A stretch of DNA of 18,059 nt from CAZWUW01 sp964636895 (GCA_964636895.1 CAZWUW010000061.1:1-18059), one strand, 5' to 3'. Positions 1 to 8,099 are shown, numbered from the stretch's first letter. Program-made: numbers and translations. Notes: generated by a model not told the origin, from the letters alone.

Positions 1-55
1 GAGCACCTGACTTTTAATCAGGGTGTCGCTGGTTCGAGCCCAGCATGGCTCACCA
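1..55 (+). tRNA. tRNA-Lys(UUU), 3' part only
   Basis: The window opens inside this tRNA. Visible are the anticodon stem CCTGA/TCAGG around loop CTTTTAA (anticodon TTT), the T arm GCTGG-TTCGAGC-CCAGC at 28-44, the acceptor 3' strand ATGGCTC at 45-51, discriminator A52, and an encoded CCA at 53-55. The 5' acceptor strand and D arm lie outside the window. Confidence 0.93.
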
Positions 56-65
56 TAGTAAATGC

Positions 66-100
66 AAACGCCCGTCATCGTAAAGATGGCAGGCGTTTTT
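66..100 (+). terminator. Rho-independent terminator after tRNA-Lys
   Basis: AAACGCC at 66-72 pairs with GGCGTTT at 92-98. The stem continues through an inner CATC/GATG pairing (76-79 with 85-88) around a GTAAA loop, and the T-run ends at 100. It closes the upstream tRNA transcript before the separate tRNA-Leu promoter. Confidence 0.85.
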
Positions 101-151
101 GGCTTTCGCCTGGGCGGCAGCAGGTTTATCAAAAAAGTTTTACTGTCTGTG

Positions 152-180
152 TTGATTATTTTATGGCCGGGTGCTATAAT
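152..180 (+). promoter_or_regulatory. Sigma-A promoter of tRNA-Leu
   Basis: TTGATT (152-157), a 17-bp spacer and a perfect TATAAT (175-180). The expected start of transcription is about six bases before the mature tRNA-Leu 5' end. Confidence 0.85.
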
Positions 181-192
181 GTATAGACGCAA

Positions 193-277
193 GCGGATGT
201 GGCGGAATTGGCAGACGCGCTGGACTTAGGATCCAGTGAGGCAACTCGTGGGGGTTCAAGTCCCTTCATCCGCACCA
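193..277 (+). tRNA. tRNA-Leu(UAG)
   Basis: Acceptor GCGGATG (193-199) pairs with CATCCGC (267-273), followed by A and an encoded CCA. The anticodon arm CTGGA-CTTAGGA-TCCAG gives anticodon TAG. The long variable arm (GTGAGGCAACTCG region) is typical of class II leucine tRNAs. It is the last tRNA of the short cluster at the left edge. Confidence 0.96.
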
Positions 278-288
278 GACAAAGGCGA

Positions 289-323
289 GGGTTTTCCGTT
301 AAACAGCGGGAAATCCTTTTTTT
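289..323 (+). terminator. Terminator after tRNA-Leu
   Basis: GGGTTTTCCG (289-298) pairs, with G-U wobbles, with CGGGAAATCC (307-316), followed by seven T (317-323). Confidence 0.8.
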
Positions 324-411
324 GTCGAGGGTCCACTGGGTCTTATAGGGTTATTTGAGACCCCAAAAACATATCCGGAGATACAAATAATATGGAATAA
401 AAAAACAATTT

Positions 412-438
412 AGTCGAAAAAAAGAGGAAAAAGTCGAA
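412..438 (+). promoter_or_regulatory. Pair of Spo0A-box-like motifs upstream of the first receptor
   Basis: AGTCGAA occurs at 412-418 and again at 432-438, exactly 20 bp apart (about two helical turns). Each differs at one base from the Spo0A box TGTCGAA known from Bacillus and Clostridium. A third near match, TGTCGAG, is at 323-329. The motifs lie just upstream of the sigma-D-like promoter at 454-480. The rest of the 324-453 gap is A-rich, with one inverted repeat (GGGTCT 338-343 / AGACCC 358-363) of unknown role. Binding by Spo0A is inference. Confidence 0.4.
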
Positions 439-453
439 AGGCATAGAATTAGT

Positions 454-480
454 TATATGACATAATATATAGGCTGATAA
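454..480 (+). promoter_or_regulatory. Sigma-D (sigma-28)-like promoter of the first receptor
   Basis: TATA (454-457), a 15-bp spacer and GCTGATAA (473-480). The flagellar/chemotaxis sigma-D consensus is TAAA-N15-GCCGATAA, so there is one mismatch in each half with the expected spacing. Chemoreceptor genes are classic members of this regulon. An overlapping sigma-A-like CATAAT at 461-466 is possible but has no good -35. Transcription would begin near 487, leaving a leader of about 170 nt. Confidence 0.55.
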
Positions 481-493
481 TTAAAGGTGTTAA

Positions 494-566
494 TGACAAA
501 AGAGAGCCGTTTTTGTTTAAGTTCCAAAGAGATGTGCGGCAACGTGCAGTTTTGGGGTTTTTGTCA
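494..566 (+). promoter_or_regulatory. Potentially folded leader RNA before the first receptor
   Basis: TGACAAAA (494-501) and TTTTGTCA (559-566) form a perfect 8-bp inverted repeat enclosing about 57 nt. Inside it, TTCCAAA (522-528) can pair with TTTGGGG (551-557) using two G-U pairs. The element starts within about ten bases of the inferred transcription start and ends about 90 nt before the GTG start codon. I do not recognise it: the GEMM c-di-GMP riboswitch core, often found before chemoreceptor genes, is not visible. It may be a novel leader or just a simple hairpin. Confidence 0.3.
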
Positions 567-659
567 AAATGGTTTTTTACTTTTTTTGCAGCCGGGGGGT
601 GAAATATAACTACGAAAGTAAATATATTACCTGGGGGAAAAAACGAAGGGGGAAATGCA

Positions 660-2516
660 GTGAAAATGAAAATCGGCACTAAAATTATGGCTGGTTTTAC
701 CGTGGTTTTGTTTTTAATGCTTGTGATCGGCTATTTTGGCATATCCACCAAGAAAGAAATATAAAGTGATTACCAGCGCATGATTGCAAGTGAATACAAG
801 GTTATGGCCCTACTTAATAAAATGGAAATTGTAATTATTAAACAAGATGCCAGTTTAAAGGCTTTTATGCTCACCAATGACATGAAATATGTTGAATTAT
901 ATAATAAGCATGCACAATCTTTGGAAGTAATAGGCGAAGAAGTTAAAAAAATTGTGGATACCGATGAAGAAAAACAGTTTTTGGCCAGGAAGGATGAATT
1001 GAACAATAAATCTACCGAACTGGCTAATCAGATTATCAGCTTGCAGAAAAGTGGCCGACAAGCGGAAGCCTTGGCCAAGATTAAGGAAGAAGTGAAAATT
1101 AATGAAGAATTTATTGGCATAACTGAAGCTTGGCTGGGGGTTCTGGATAAGAAAATTGCTGAGAGTAATAAAGAAATTGAAGGGGATGTCGCTTTCGGTC
1201 AGAACGTGATATACATAGTTATTATTGTATCTGTTATTATTGGGGTAGCTGTAGCCCTATTTATCGGCCGCGCCATCTCCACTGCCGTCAACCTGTTGGT
1301 GAAGACGGCGCAGGAAGTAGCTGCCGGCGATATTTCACATCCAGTCCCGGAAATCAGAAGCGGTGACGAGATACAAGTGCTGGGCAATGCTTTCAAGGTT
1401 ATGGTAGATAATTTGCGGCAATTGATTCAGGCTATAAACGACTCTGCCCAACAAGTGGCCTTGACGAGCGGGCAGTTAAACTCTAATGCGGATGAAGCAG
1501 CCAAAGCTACCCAACAGGTGGCCAGCGCCATTCAGGAGGTTGCCAAAGGCACTACGGAGCAGACCAGGTATGTAACCGAAACAATGGAAAATGTGAGCCA
1601 GTTAAATGAGGCTATACAACAGATTTCCGCCGGGGCCGGTGAGCAAGTCAATAATGTCACGCTTACTGCTGAAATGGTTGGTCAAATGGCTGACTCGATT
1701 CAGGAAGTGGCGGTCAGTGCACAGACGGTATCAACGTCTGCCGAGCGTACCAAGGGGGCGGCGGATAAGGGCGAAAATGCTGTAGTGCTGACCGTTCAGG
1801 GTATGGACGGGATCAAAAATAAAGTCTTTGAAACGGCTAATAAAATTAAGGAGCTGGGCGAGCATTCCCAGCATATCGGTGAAATTATTCAGGTCATTGA
1901 CGATATCGCCGAACAGACCAATTTGTTGGCTTTAAATGCCGCTATCGAAGCTGCCCGGGCCGGGGAACACGGCAAAGGGTTTGCGGTGGTGGCTGACGAA
2001 GTGCGGAAGCTTGCCGAACGGAGTGGTAAAGCCACCAAAGAGATTGCCGAATTAATTATTAACATTCAAAAGCTTACCACCGGTGCTGTTACAGCTATGC
2101 AAGAAGGTACCGGCGAGGTGGAGCAGGGCGCTGCTCTGGCCGAAGATGCCGGTAACGCCTTAAAAGAAATATTGGGCACGGTAGAGGAAACTTACCGTCA
2201 GGTACAGAGTATTTCCGCCGCTGCCGAGGAGATATCGGCCAGCAGTCAGGAAGTGGTTAAAGCTATAGACAATGTAAGTGCCATTACCCAGGAAAACACC
2301 GCCGCCACTGAGGAATTGACCGCAGCCAGCAGCCAGGTGGGCACAGCTATGGAAAATATTTCGGCAGTTACCGAAGAAAGCTCGGCGGCGGCTGAGGAAG
2401 TATCTGCTTCAACGGAACAGATGACCGCTTCCATCCAGGAGATATCCGCAGCTTCCGCGGAATTGGCCAAGATGGCGGATAATTTAAGGCAAACGGTGAC
2501 TAAATTCAAGTTATAA
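660..2516 (+). pseudogene. Methyl-accepting chemotaxis protein interrupted by an in-frame TAA
   Basis: The intact frame would give a 618-residue transmembrane chemoreceptor passing ligand signals to CheA/CheW. GTG 660 is the likely start: AAGGGGG (646-652) lies 7 nt upstream and the frame opens with a typical receptor N-terminus (MKIGTKIMAGF followed by a membrane helix). Codon 35 is TAA (762-764). The same frame then continues unbroken to 2516 with a helical 4HB-like sensor, a second membrane helix near residues 180-205, HAMP, and a signalling domain carrying the conserved tip (EQTNLLALNAAIEAARAGE, then GKGFAVVADEVRKLAERS). No good ribosome binding site precedes ATG 780, the next in-frame start. 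A product from there would lose the first helix and have wrong membrane topology. It ends in TVTKFKL and has no CheR-binding NWETF tail. It could be a young pseudogene, a read-through gene or a sequencing error; the absence of other damage favours recency. It is paralogous to the next gene. Confidence 0.85.
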
Positions 2517-2526
2517 TTAGAAAAGC

Positions 2527-2562
2527 AGCCCCCCGATTTTTAATTTGGGGGCTCTTTTTTTT
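2527..2562 (+). terminator. Terminator after the first receptor
   Basis: AGCCCCC (2527-2533) pairs with GGGGGCT (2547-2553), then C and eight T. This is a strong intrinsic terminator, so the next receptor probably has its own promoter. Confidence 0.9.
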
Positions 2563-2608
2563 AGAGAGTATCTCCCAAGCTGCTGTTATTACAGGCGCTT
2601 TTTATAAT

Positions 2609-2645
2609 TGTCGAAAAAAGAAGGGAAAAGCATAATTAAGTCGAA
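2609..2645 (+). promoter_or_regulatory. Spo0A-box-like pair upstream of the second receptor
   Basis: An exact TGTCGAA is at 2609-2615 and AGTCGAA at 2639-2645, 30 bp apart (about three helical turns). A TATAAT (2603-2608) abuts the first box, and CATAAT (2660-2665) lies downstream of the second. Neither has a convincing -35, so the start of transcription is unclear. The recurrence of the motif pair before both receptors suggests shared control. Spo0A as the binder is inference. Confidence 0.4.
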
Positions 2646-2694
2646 GGACTTTAATGTCACATAATTTTCCAACAATACATAAGGGGTGGTTTAG

Positions 2695-4536
2695 TTGAGT
2701 CTGCGGGTAATTTTACGCATGGTTTACAGTATTATTTTTGTTATTATCCTGCTTGGCGGCCTGGCGTACTGGTCGGTAGCCACACTGGGAGAAAACAGCC
2801 GGGAGCTGGCGAAATTATCAGCCGAAAAAGAGACGGTTGGAGACCTGCAGTTGGCCTTTGCCAATGTAGTCATGCCCGGAAATGACTACCTGATAACCGG
2901 CAGCCCTGACGAAAAGAAAATACATGCCGAGCTGGACCGCAAAGTATTGGACACCATTGCAAAAGTCCGGCAGCGTGTCAATTTAGACGAGGAAAAAAAG
3001 ATAATTGAAGAAATAGCCCGGCAATATGAAGAAGTCAAGGTCATTGAGCTGCAGATCTTAGCCATTGCCAACCCGGTGGGGAATGCTGCCGGCGGTGAGA
3101 TGATGGAAGAAATGGATGCATTCGCAGATGTCCTGACAGAGGATATGGAGCAGCTCCATGAGAAAATACGGCAGGAAGAAGCGGAACTCTTAAAAATATT
3201 GGATGCCAGGCAGAAAAGTATCATTATTCTGGTGGCTGTGGTAGCTGTTGTTGCCTTAATCATCGGAGTCACCGTATCACAAGTAGTGAAAAGGAATGTT
3301 ATTTTACCGCTGCTTGACCTGAGCCAGGCCGCAGAGCTGATATCTTCCGGGGACCTGACAAAAAGCGTAGCCACCGGTGCGCGGGGAGAAGTAGGGAGTT
3401 TCCTGGCGGTATTCAACGGGATGATAGATAGTCTCAGGAAACTTGTTGGCGGAATCTCGCATACTTCTCAAAATGTGGCCGACACCAGCGGCAATCTTTC
3501 CGTATGTACAGGTGAGGCTTCAAAAGCCACCGAACAGATAACTATGGCTATCCAGGAAGTCGCCAAGGCAGCTGCCGAGCAATCTACCTTTATTACCGAT
3601 ATATTGGTCACGATGAAAAAGGTGGATACGGCACTAAAAACTATTTCGGCCGGGGCTTTTGACCTCGATAAGGATGTCACAAGTACCTCCGACATGGTCG
3701 GCCAGATGGCCGCCTCGATCCAGGAGGTGGCTGCCGGTGCCCAGACAGTATCATCATCTGCCGCAAAAACGAAAGCGGCCGCCGATAAAGGTGAAGGCGC
3801 TGTAAATCTCACTATAAAAGGTATGGGCGTGATAAAAAACAAGGTTTACGATGCGGCCGGGAAAATTAGGGTGCTGGGCGACCATTCCCATCAGATTGGG
3901 GAAATCATCCAGGTTATTGACGACATTGCAGAACAGACTAACCTGCTTGCCCTGAATGCCGCCATAGAAGCGGCGCGGGCCGGTGAACACGGCAAGGGCT
4001 TCGCGGTGGTAGCGGATGAGGTCAGGAAACTGGCTGAACGCAGCAGTAAGGCAACTAAAGAAATCGCCAATTTAATAATAAACATCCAAACCCTAACCAC
4101 TGATGCAGTAACTGCGATGGAGCAGGGTACCGGCGAGGTGGAGCGGGGCGTAAATCTGGCTACGGATGCTGGGCGGGCTTTACAGGAGATACTGGAAACG
4201 GTGGAGGAAACCTACCGGCATGTAGAAAACATTTCTGCTGCGGCCGAACAGGTTGCAGCCGGCAGTCAGGAAGTTGTAAAAGCCAGCGCCAATGTTACAA
4301 ATATCGCCCGGCAGAACCTGACGGCTACCGAAGAACTGGCCGCCGCCGAAGAACATGTGGAGGAATGTACGGTAAATGTGGTTGCCATGTCTCAGCAGAG
4401 TTCCGCTGCCGCCGAACAGGTGGCAGCATCCTCGGAAGAGGTGACCGCCTCCAACCAGCAAATCTCCGCTTCGGCGGAAGAACTTGCCCGGATGGCCAGG
4501 GAATTAAGAGAAATGGTGGTAAGGTTCAAGGTATAG
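2695..4536 (+). CDS. Methyl-accepting chemotaxis protein
   Basis: An intact 613-residue membrane chemoreceptor that would control CheA kinase activity through CheW. The start is TTG 2695 with AGGGGTGG five bases upstream. Order of parts: membrane helix 1 (about residues 6-28), an extracytoplasmic helical sensor (about 29-175) of the four-helix-bundle kind, helix 2 (about 176-200), HAMP (about 200-255), and a long coiled-coil signalling domain. The tip matches the family (EQTNLLALNAAIEAARAGE, then GKGFAVVADEVRKLAERSS). Glu/Gln/Ala-rich heptads on both sides could hold methylation sites. The C-terminus (RELREMVVRFKV) has no NWETF tether. It is a paralogue of the gene upstream: the tip is nearly identical in protein but clearly diverged at synonymous positions, so the duplication is old. 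The sensors differ, so the ligands probably differ; the ligand is unknown. Confidence 0.93.
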   Translation: MSLRVILRMVYSIIFVIILLGGLAYWSVATLGENSRELAKLSAEKETVGDLQLAFANVVMPGNDYLITGSPDEKKIHAELDRKVLDTIAKVRQRVNLDEEKKIIEEIARQYEEVKVIELQILAIANPVGNAAGGEMMEEMDAFADVLTEDMEQLHEKIRQEEAELLKILDARQKSIIILVAVVAVVALIIGVTVSQVVKRNVILPLLDLSQAAELISSGDLTKSVATGARGEVGSFLAVFNGMIDSLRKLVGGISHTSQNVADTSGNLSVCTGEASKATEQITMAIQEVAKAAAEQSTFITDILVTMKKVDTALKTISAGAFDLDKDVTSTSDMVGQMAASIQEVAAGAQTVSSSAAKTKAAADKGEGAVNLTIKGMGVIKNKVYDAAGKIRVLGDHSHQIGEIIQVIDDIAEQTNLLALNAAIEAARAGEHGKGFAVVADEVRKLAERSSKATKEIANLIINIQTLTTDAVTAMEQGTGEVERGVNLATDAGRALQEILETVEETYRHVENISAAAEQVAAGSQEVVKASANVTNIARQNLTATEELAAAEEHVEECTVNVVAMSQQSSAAAEQVAASSEEVTASNQQISASAEELARMARELREMVVRFKV

Positions 4537-4548
4537 CCGGTAGTTTTC

Positions 4549-4576
4549 AGCCTCCTTTTAAAAGGAGGCTGTTTTT
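4549..4576 (+). terminator. Terminator after the second receptor
   Basis: A perfect inverted repeat, AGCCTCCTTTT/AAAAGGAGGCT (4549-4570), followed by GTTTTT. The inner A/T bases probably form the loop. Confidence 0.9.
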
Positions 4577-4628
4577 ACATCATAATTACGCAAAAATCCG
4601 TCTTTTACTGGCGTCCGGGTTTTTGTGG

Positions 4629-4637
4629 TGTTATAAT
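4629..4637 (+). promoter_or_regulatory. Extended -10 promoter of the phosphatase-like/glycosyltransferase operon
   Basis: TG-T-TATAAT (4629-4637) is a perfect extended -10, with TATAAT at 4632-4637. No good -35 lies 17 bp upstream (TGGCGT), which fits an extended -10 promoter. It sits between the receptor terminator and the GTG start at 4672. Confidence 0.6.
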
Positions 4638-4671
4638 TAACCATATTATTTTTTACTTTGGGAGGATTACC

Positions 4672-6876
4672 GTGCCTGTCAGGAAAACTGTATTGATTAG
4701 TATAACCGTGTGTATGTTGTGCCTATTGGCTGTTCTGACCGCCGGCCCTGCGCCGGCAACAGGTAAAGAGCTGAAAGGCAGAGTGATTATGGTTATTGTC
4801 AACCGGGTCACCTATGAAGACCTCAATCAGCCCGGCCTGCCCAATATTAAACGCTTAATGGCGGCCGGCGGTATTGGGGTTATGAATATCAACACTGCCG
4901 GTGAGCTTACCGATACCAATGCTTATACTACCATCGGGGCGGGTAATAAAGCCCTGGGTGCAAGTAATGGCGGTTCTGCCTTCCATGTGCGCGAAAATGT
5001 TAACGGTGTCCGTGCTGTTCAGCTTTATCGCCGCAATACCGGTTTTGACCCCGGCGGCGGCAAGTTGGTTAACATTGCGATAGCGTCAATAATTAATAAT
5101 AATGAGGATGCCAACTACATGGTTATTCCTGGTGCCCTTGGTACTGCTATTCGTACTCAGGGCGGTAAAACAGCGGTAATTGGCAACAGTGACGGGTTGG
5201 CAGACATGCCGGAGCGCTGGGCCGGCTTAATCGGCATGGATGACCGGGGACGTATTGATGCCGGGGATATCGGCACCAATTTGTTAAGGCTTAATCCGCT
5301 GGCACCTTTTGGCTGGGAAACCGACTATGATAAAGTTGATGCCTTATTCAAAAAACTTATTACCGAAGTGGATTTTATAGTGGTGGAAACCGGTGATACA
5401 ACCCGTGTGGATGCGTATGCCGGACAAACCCTGGCAAAGATGACGGAGCGGCAGCGCGCTCAGGCGTTAAAAAGGGTGGATGCTTTTGTCGGACGTATTA
5501 TTCCGCTGCTTGATGAAAAAACTGTGCTTATGCTGGTTTCGCCTCTGCCGCCGGCAAAGGCGATAAAAAACGACGGGGTTAAGCTGGCCCCGGTGATTAT
5601 GGCCGGAGGCCGTATTGCGCCGGGCAGTATTTTGGTCACGCCTACCACCAGGCAGCCCGGCCTGCTGGCGAATTATGACCTTGCCCCCACTGTGCTTGCC
5701 CATCTGGGGTTAGAGCAGCCGAAGACCTTTATCGGCCTGCCGGTGGCCGCGCAGGTTGGCGCCGGTCAGCAGGGTCGTATACAACAGGTTTATGACCGCC
5801 TTTTATCTGCATCAGCAGTGCGCCCGGCGATGTTGCGTTATTTTGCCAAATATCAGGTGGTTGTGCTGGGGCTGGTATTGCTAAGCATGTTTGTGAAAAC
5901 TCTGCGGGACAGCAAAGCAGTGCGGCTGTTCCTGCTGTCTTTGTATGTATTGCCGTTATCTTTACTGGTGCTGCCTTTGTTTGGCCGCCTCAAATTATGG
6001 CCGCTGCTGTTGCTGGCGGTTGGTTTAACCGCTGCTTTAACAATGCTGGCCTGGCAGATTAAAGATACCGTCAGACGCTTGCAGTTTATTGCCGTTGTTA
6101 TTGTTTTACCGATTGTGACTGACGTAATTATGGGTGCGGCGCTGATGAAAAAAGCCGTACTCAGCTATGACCTGGTAGTGGGAGGGCGTTATTACGGTAT
6201 AGGTAATGAGTACATGGGCGTGCTGATAGGCACTTCCATCCTTGGCGCTGTCTGCTCGCTGACGCTGCAGCCCGGGCATCGCCGTCTGCTGCTGCCGGCG
6301 ATGGGGGTTGTTTTCGCCGGATTAATCTTCTTTTTTGCGGCCCCCAATATCGGTACTAATGCCGGTGGTGCACTGGCGGCGGTAGTGGGTTACGCCTTAA
6401 CCATGTATTTATTGATCCGTAAAAAGATTAACTGGCACGCTCTCTGGATTCCTGCGGCTGCTGTGGTTGCAGGGGTGGGCATCCTGATACTGGTCAATAA
6501 TTACCTGCTCTCCGGGACCCAGTCCCATATTGGCCGGGCTGTCAGTAACCTGACCAGCGGTGATTTTCAATCCATCTGGCTGATGATAGTACGTAAAGCG
6601 CTGGCAAACTGGTATTTGTTCCTGAACTCGTCCTGGACCGCCGGGTTGCTTATGCTGACAATTACCATGCTGGCCTTGCGATTGCGGTTTGCCGGCCAGA
6701 TGAGGACAGTTTTTATTAAACACCAGTTTATCCATAAAGGCTATTGGGGAATGCTGGCTGGTGCCCTGGCCGCCCTCGTTTTTAACGATTCAGGGATTGT
6801 CTCTGCCGCCTTGATGGCGCTCTATCTGGTGCTGCCGGTTACGGAACTGGTTTTTGACGAGTTGCGGGAGGTCTGA
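4672..6876 (+). CDS. Alkaline-phosphatase-superfamily-like domain fused to a polytopic membrane domain
   Basis: A 734-residue protein starting at GTG 4672 behind GGGAGGA. Residues 1-29 form a signal peptide or signal anchor. Residues 35-390 look like an extracytoplasmic alkaline phosphatase/sulfatase-fold domain: LPNIKRLMAAGGIG (56-69) resembles the usual PNI..L...G segment, DAYAGQTLAKM (247-257) leads into a helix that precedes VLMLVSP (285-291), and NYDLAPTVLAHLG (334-346) matches the family's DLAPT signature. The usual metal-binding His residues are not obvious (VSPLPP stands where TSDHG is expected), so it may be catalytically degenerate. Residues about 394-722 hold roughly ten membrane helices with motif-like loops GGRYYGIGNEYMG (504-516), PNIGTNAGG (558-566) and FNDSG (704-708). 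The next gene starts 2 bp after its stop, so the two are probably co-transcribed. A role in moving or trimming an envelope glycan or lipid phosphate is a guess; no named family is claimed. Confidence 0.8.
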   Translation: MPVRKTVLISITVCMLCLLAVLTAGPAPATGKELKGRVIMVIVNRVTYEDLNQPGLPNIKRLMAAGGIGVMNINTAGELTDTNAYTTIGAGNKALGASNGGSAFHVRENVNGVRAVQLYRRNTGFDPGGGKLVNIAIASIINNNEDANYMVIPGALGTAIRTQGGKTAVIGNSDGLADMPERWAGLIGMDDRGRIDAGDIGTNLLRLNPLAPFGWETDYDKVDALFKKLITEVDFIVVETGDTTRVDAYAGQTLAKMTERQRAQALKRVDAFVGRIIPLLDEKTVLMLVSPLPPAKAIKNDGVKLAPVIMAGGRIAPGSILVTPTTRQPGLLANYDLAPTVLAHLGLEQPKTFIGLPVAAQVGAGQQGRIQQVYDRLLSASAVRPAMLRYFAKYQVVVLGLVLLSMFVKTLRDSKAVRLFLLSLYVLPLSLLVLPLFGRLKLWPLLLLAVGLTAALTMLAWQIKDTVRRLQFIAVVIVLPIVTDVIMGAALMKKAVLSYDLVVGGRYYGIGNEYMGVLIGTSILGAVCSLTLQPGHRRLLLPAMGVVFAGLIFFFAAPNIGTNAGGALAAVVGYALTMYLLIRKKINWHALWIPAAAVVAGVGILILVNNYLLSGTQSHIGRAVSNLTSGDFQSIWLMIVRKALANWYLFLNSSWTAGLLMLTITMLALRLRFAGQMRTVFIKHQFIHKGYWGMLAGALAALVFNDSGIVSAALMALYLVLPVTELVFDELREV

Positions 6877-6878
6877 TC

Positions 6879-8099
6879 ATGAAATATATGCATGGGTACA
6901 CCAGCGATAAAATGAGTGGTTTTGAGCGGTTGGTGCTGATATTTATATTGGTGGCGGCGCTGGCAGCGAGACTGGTTTATTTGTATGATACCGGGCCGCT
7001 GAAGATGTCCCACGACGAAATAGGTTATCACCGCATGACGGTGCAGTTTCTGGATAAGGGCTTTTTGGGTTATTATGCTGAGCAGCCTACGGCTTTCGTC
7101 ACCCCCGGTTACCCCCTGTTTCTGGCCGCTATATACAGCGTGGTCAAGTTTGTCCCGGGCGCTGCAGCCGACCCGCTGCCGGCTGTGCGCCTGTTGCAGG
7201 CTTTACTTAGTGTGGGTATAATCTACCTGACCTTTGCTATTGGGCGGACTACCGGCCGCCTGTGGGTAGGGTATCTAGCCGCCATTCTGGTAGCTGTCTA
7301 TCCGCCTATGTTCATGGCCAACAAACGTATTTTAACTGAGGTGCTTTATACCTTTTTATTGCTTTGGTATGTTTATTTCGTTCAGTTGATGCTAAAACAT
7401 CGGACCTTGCGTTATCATATCTTAAACGGCCTGCTGTTGGCATTGACTGTGCTGGTTAAACCCACGGTCGCCCCGTTGCTTATAGTGCCGTATATAATTG
7501 ATTTTTGGCACCACCGGGAGCCGGAAGTAATCAAAGGGCTCATTATTGCTGGGTTGGCTTTTAGCCTGCTGATGCTACCGTGGTGGGTAAGAAATTATGT
7601 GGTCTTAGATAAGGTGGTGATTTTTGCCACGCAATCCGGGAATCCTTTTTTGAGAGGTACCGATCCCTATGACCCATATGATAAAATCGGACCTTCTATT
7701 ATCCGGGGAGTTCCTGCCGAAGAACAGACCAAAGTTGCTGTGAAACGGATAAAAGAAGGGCTGCGCACCGAACCGTGGCTTTGGATTAAGTGGTTTACGG
7801 CAGGAAAGCTCGAGTTTCTCTGGTCAAAGCCATGGGGGATGTATGATTGGGTCACCAAAACCATCCACCTGGCGGCTTTCGTAGTACTTGGCTGGATCGG
7901 TGCTGTTTACGGTCTGTTCAGCCGAGAATTGCGTTGGCTGGCAGTTGTGCCGGTATTAATCACGCTTTTGCAACTGATGTTTATTCCTATTGCCCGCTAT
8001 ATGTTTCCGTTAATACCGCTGATGGGGGTATTGGCGGCAGCAGTGATGGCGGCAGCAATCGACAAACTAACCGGCACACCTCAAACTTTTCGTTATTAG
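6879..8099 (+). CDS. ArnT/GT39-type membrane glycosyltransferase
   Basis: A 406-residue polytopic protein of the GT-C fold, which transfers a sugar from a polyprenyl-phosphate donor on the outer face of the membrane. After membrane helix 1 (about residues 17-36), the first outer loop carries HDEIGY with the paired acidic residues D46/E47, as in PMT/ArnT-type enzymes. The segment TPGYPLFLAAIY (75-86) follows, another common feature of this family. Around eight to nine further hydrophobic helices follow. ATG 6879 is preceded by GGGAGGT (6866-6872), which lies inside the end of the upstream gene, so translation is likely coupled. Pairing with the phosphatase-like membrane protein suggests modification of a surface glycan or lipid. 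Donor and acceptor cannot be read from the sequence. Confidence 0.85.
   Translation: MKYMHGYTSDKMSGFERLVLIFILVAALAARLVYLYDTGPLKMSHDEIGYHRMTVQFLDKGFLGYYAEQPTAFVTPGYPLFLAAIYSVVKFVPGAAADPLPAVRLLQALLSVGIIYLTFAIGRTTGRLWVGYLAAILVAVYPPMFMANKRILTEVLYTFLLLWYVYFVQLMLKHRTLRYHILNGLLLALTVLVKPTVAPLLIVPYIIDFWHHREPEVIKGLIIAGLAFSLLMLPWWVRNYVVLDKVVIFATQSGNPFLRGTDPYDPYDKIGPSIIRGVPAEEQTKVAVKRIKEGLRTEPWLWIKWFTAGKLEFLWSKPWGMYDWVTKTIHLAAFVVLGWIGAVYGLFSRELRWLAVVPVLITLLQLMFIPIARYMFPLIPLMGVLAAAVMAAAIDKLTGTPQTFRY

Noticed and set aside
338..363. GGGTCT/AGACCC inverted repeat as a terminator
   Set aside because: No T-run follows on either strand and the loop is 14 nt; its role is unknown and it is not called as a feature.
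494..640. GEMM-type c-di-GMP riboswitch before the first receptor
   Set aside because: The characteristic GCAAA and CCTCCGGCCTA-like core segments are absent.
1861..4050. Recent gene conversion between the two chemoreceptors
   Set aside because: The tip regions are nearly identical in protein but differ at many synonymous positions (compare 1900-2010 with 3910-4020), so the similarity is purifying selection on an old duplication.
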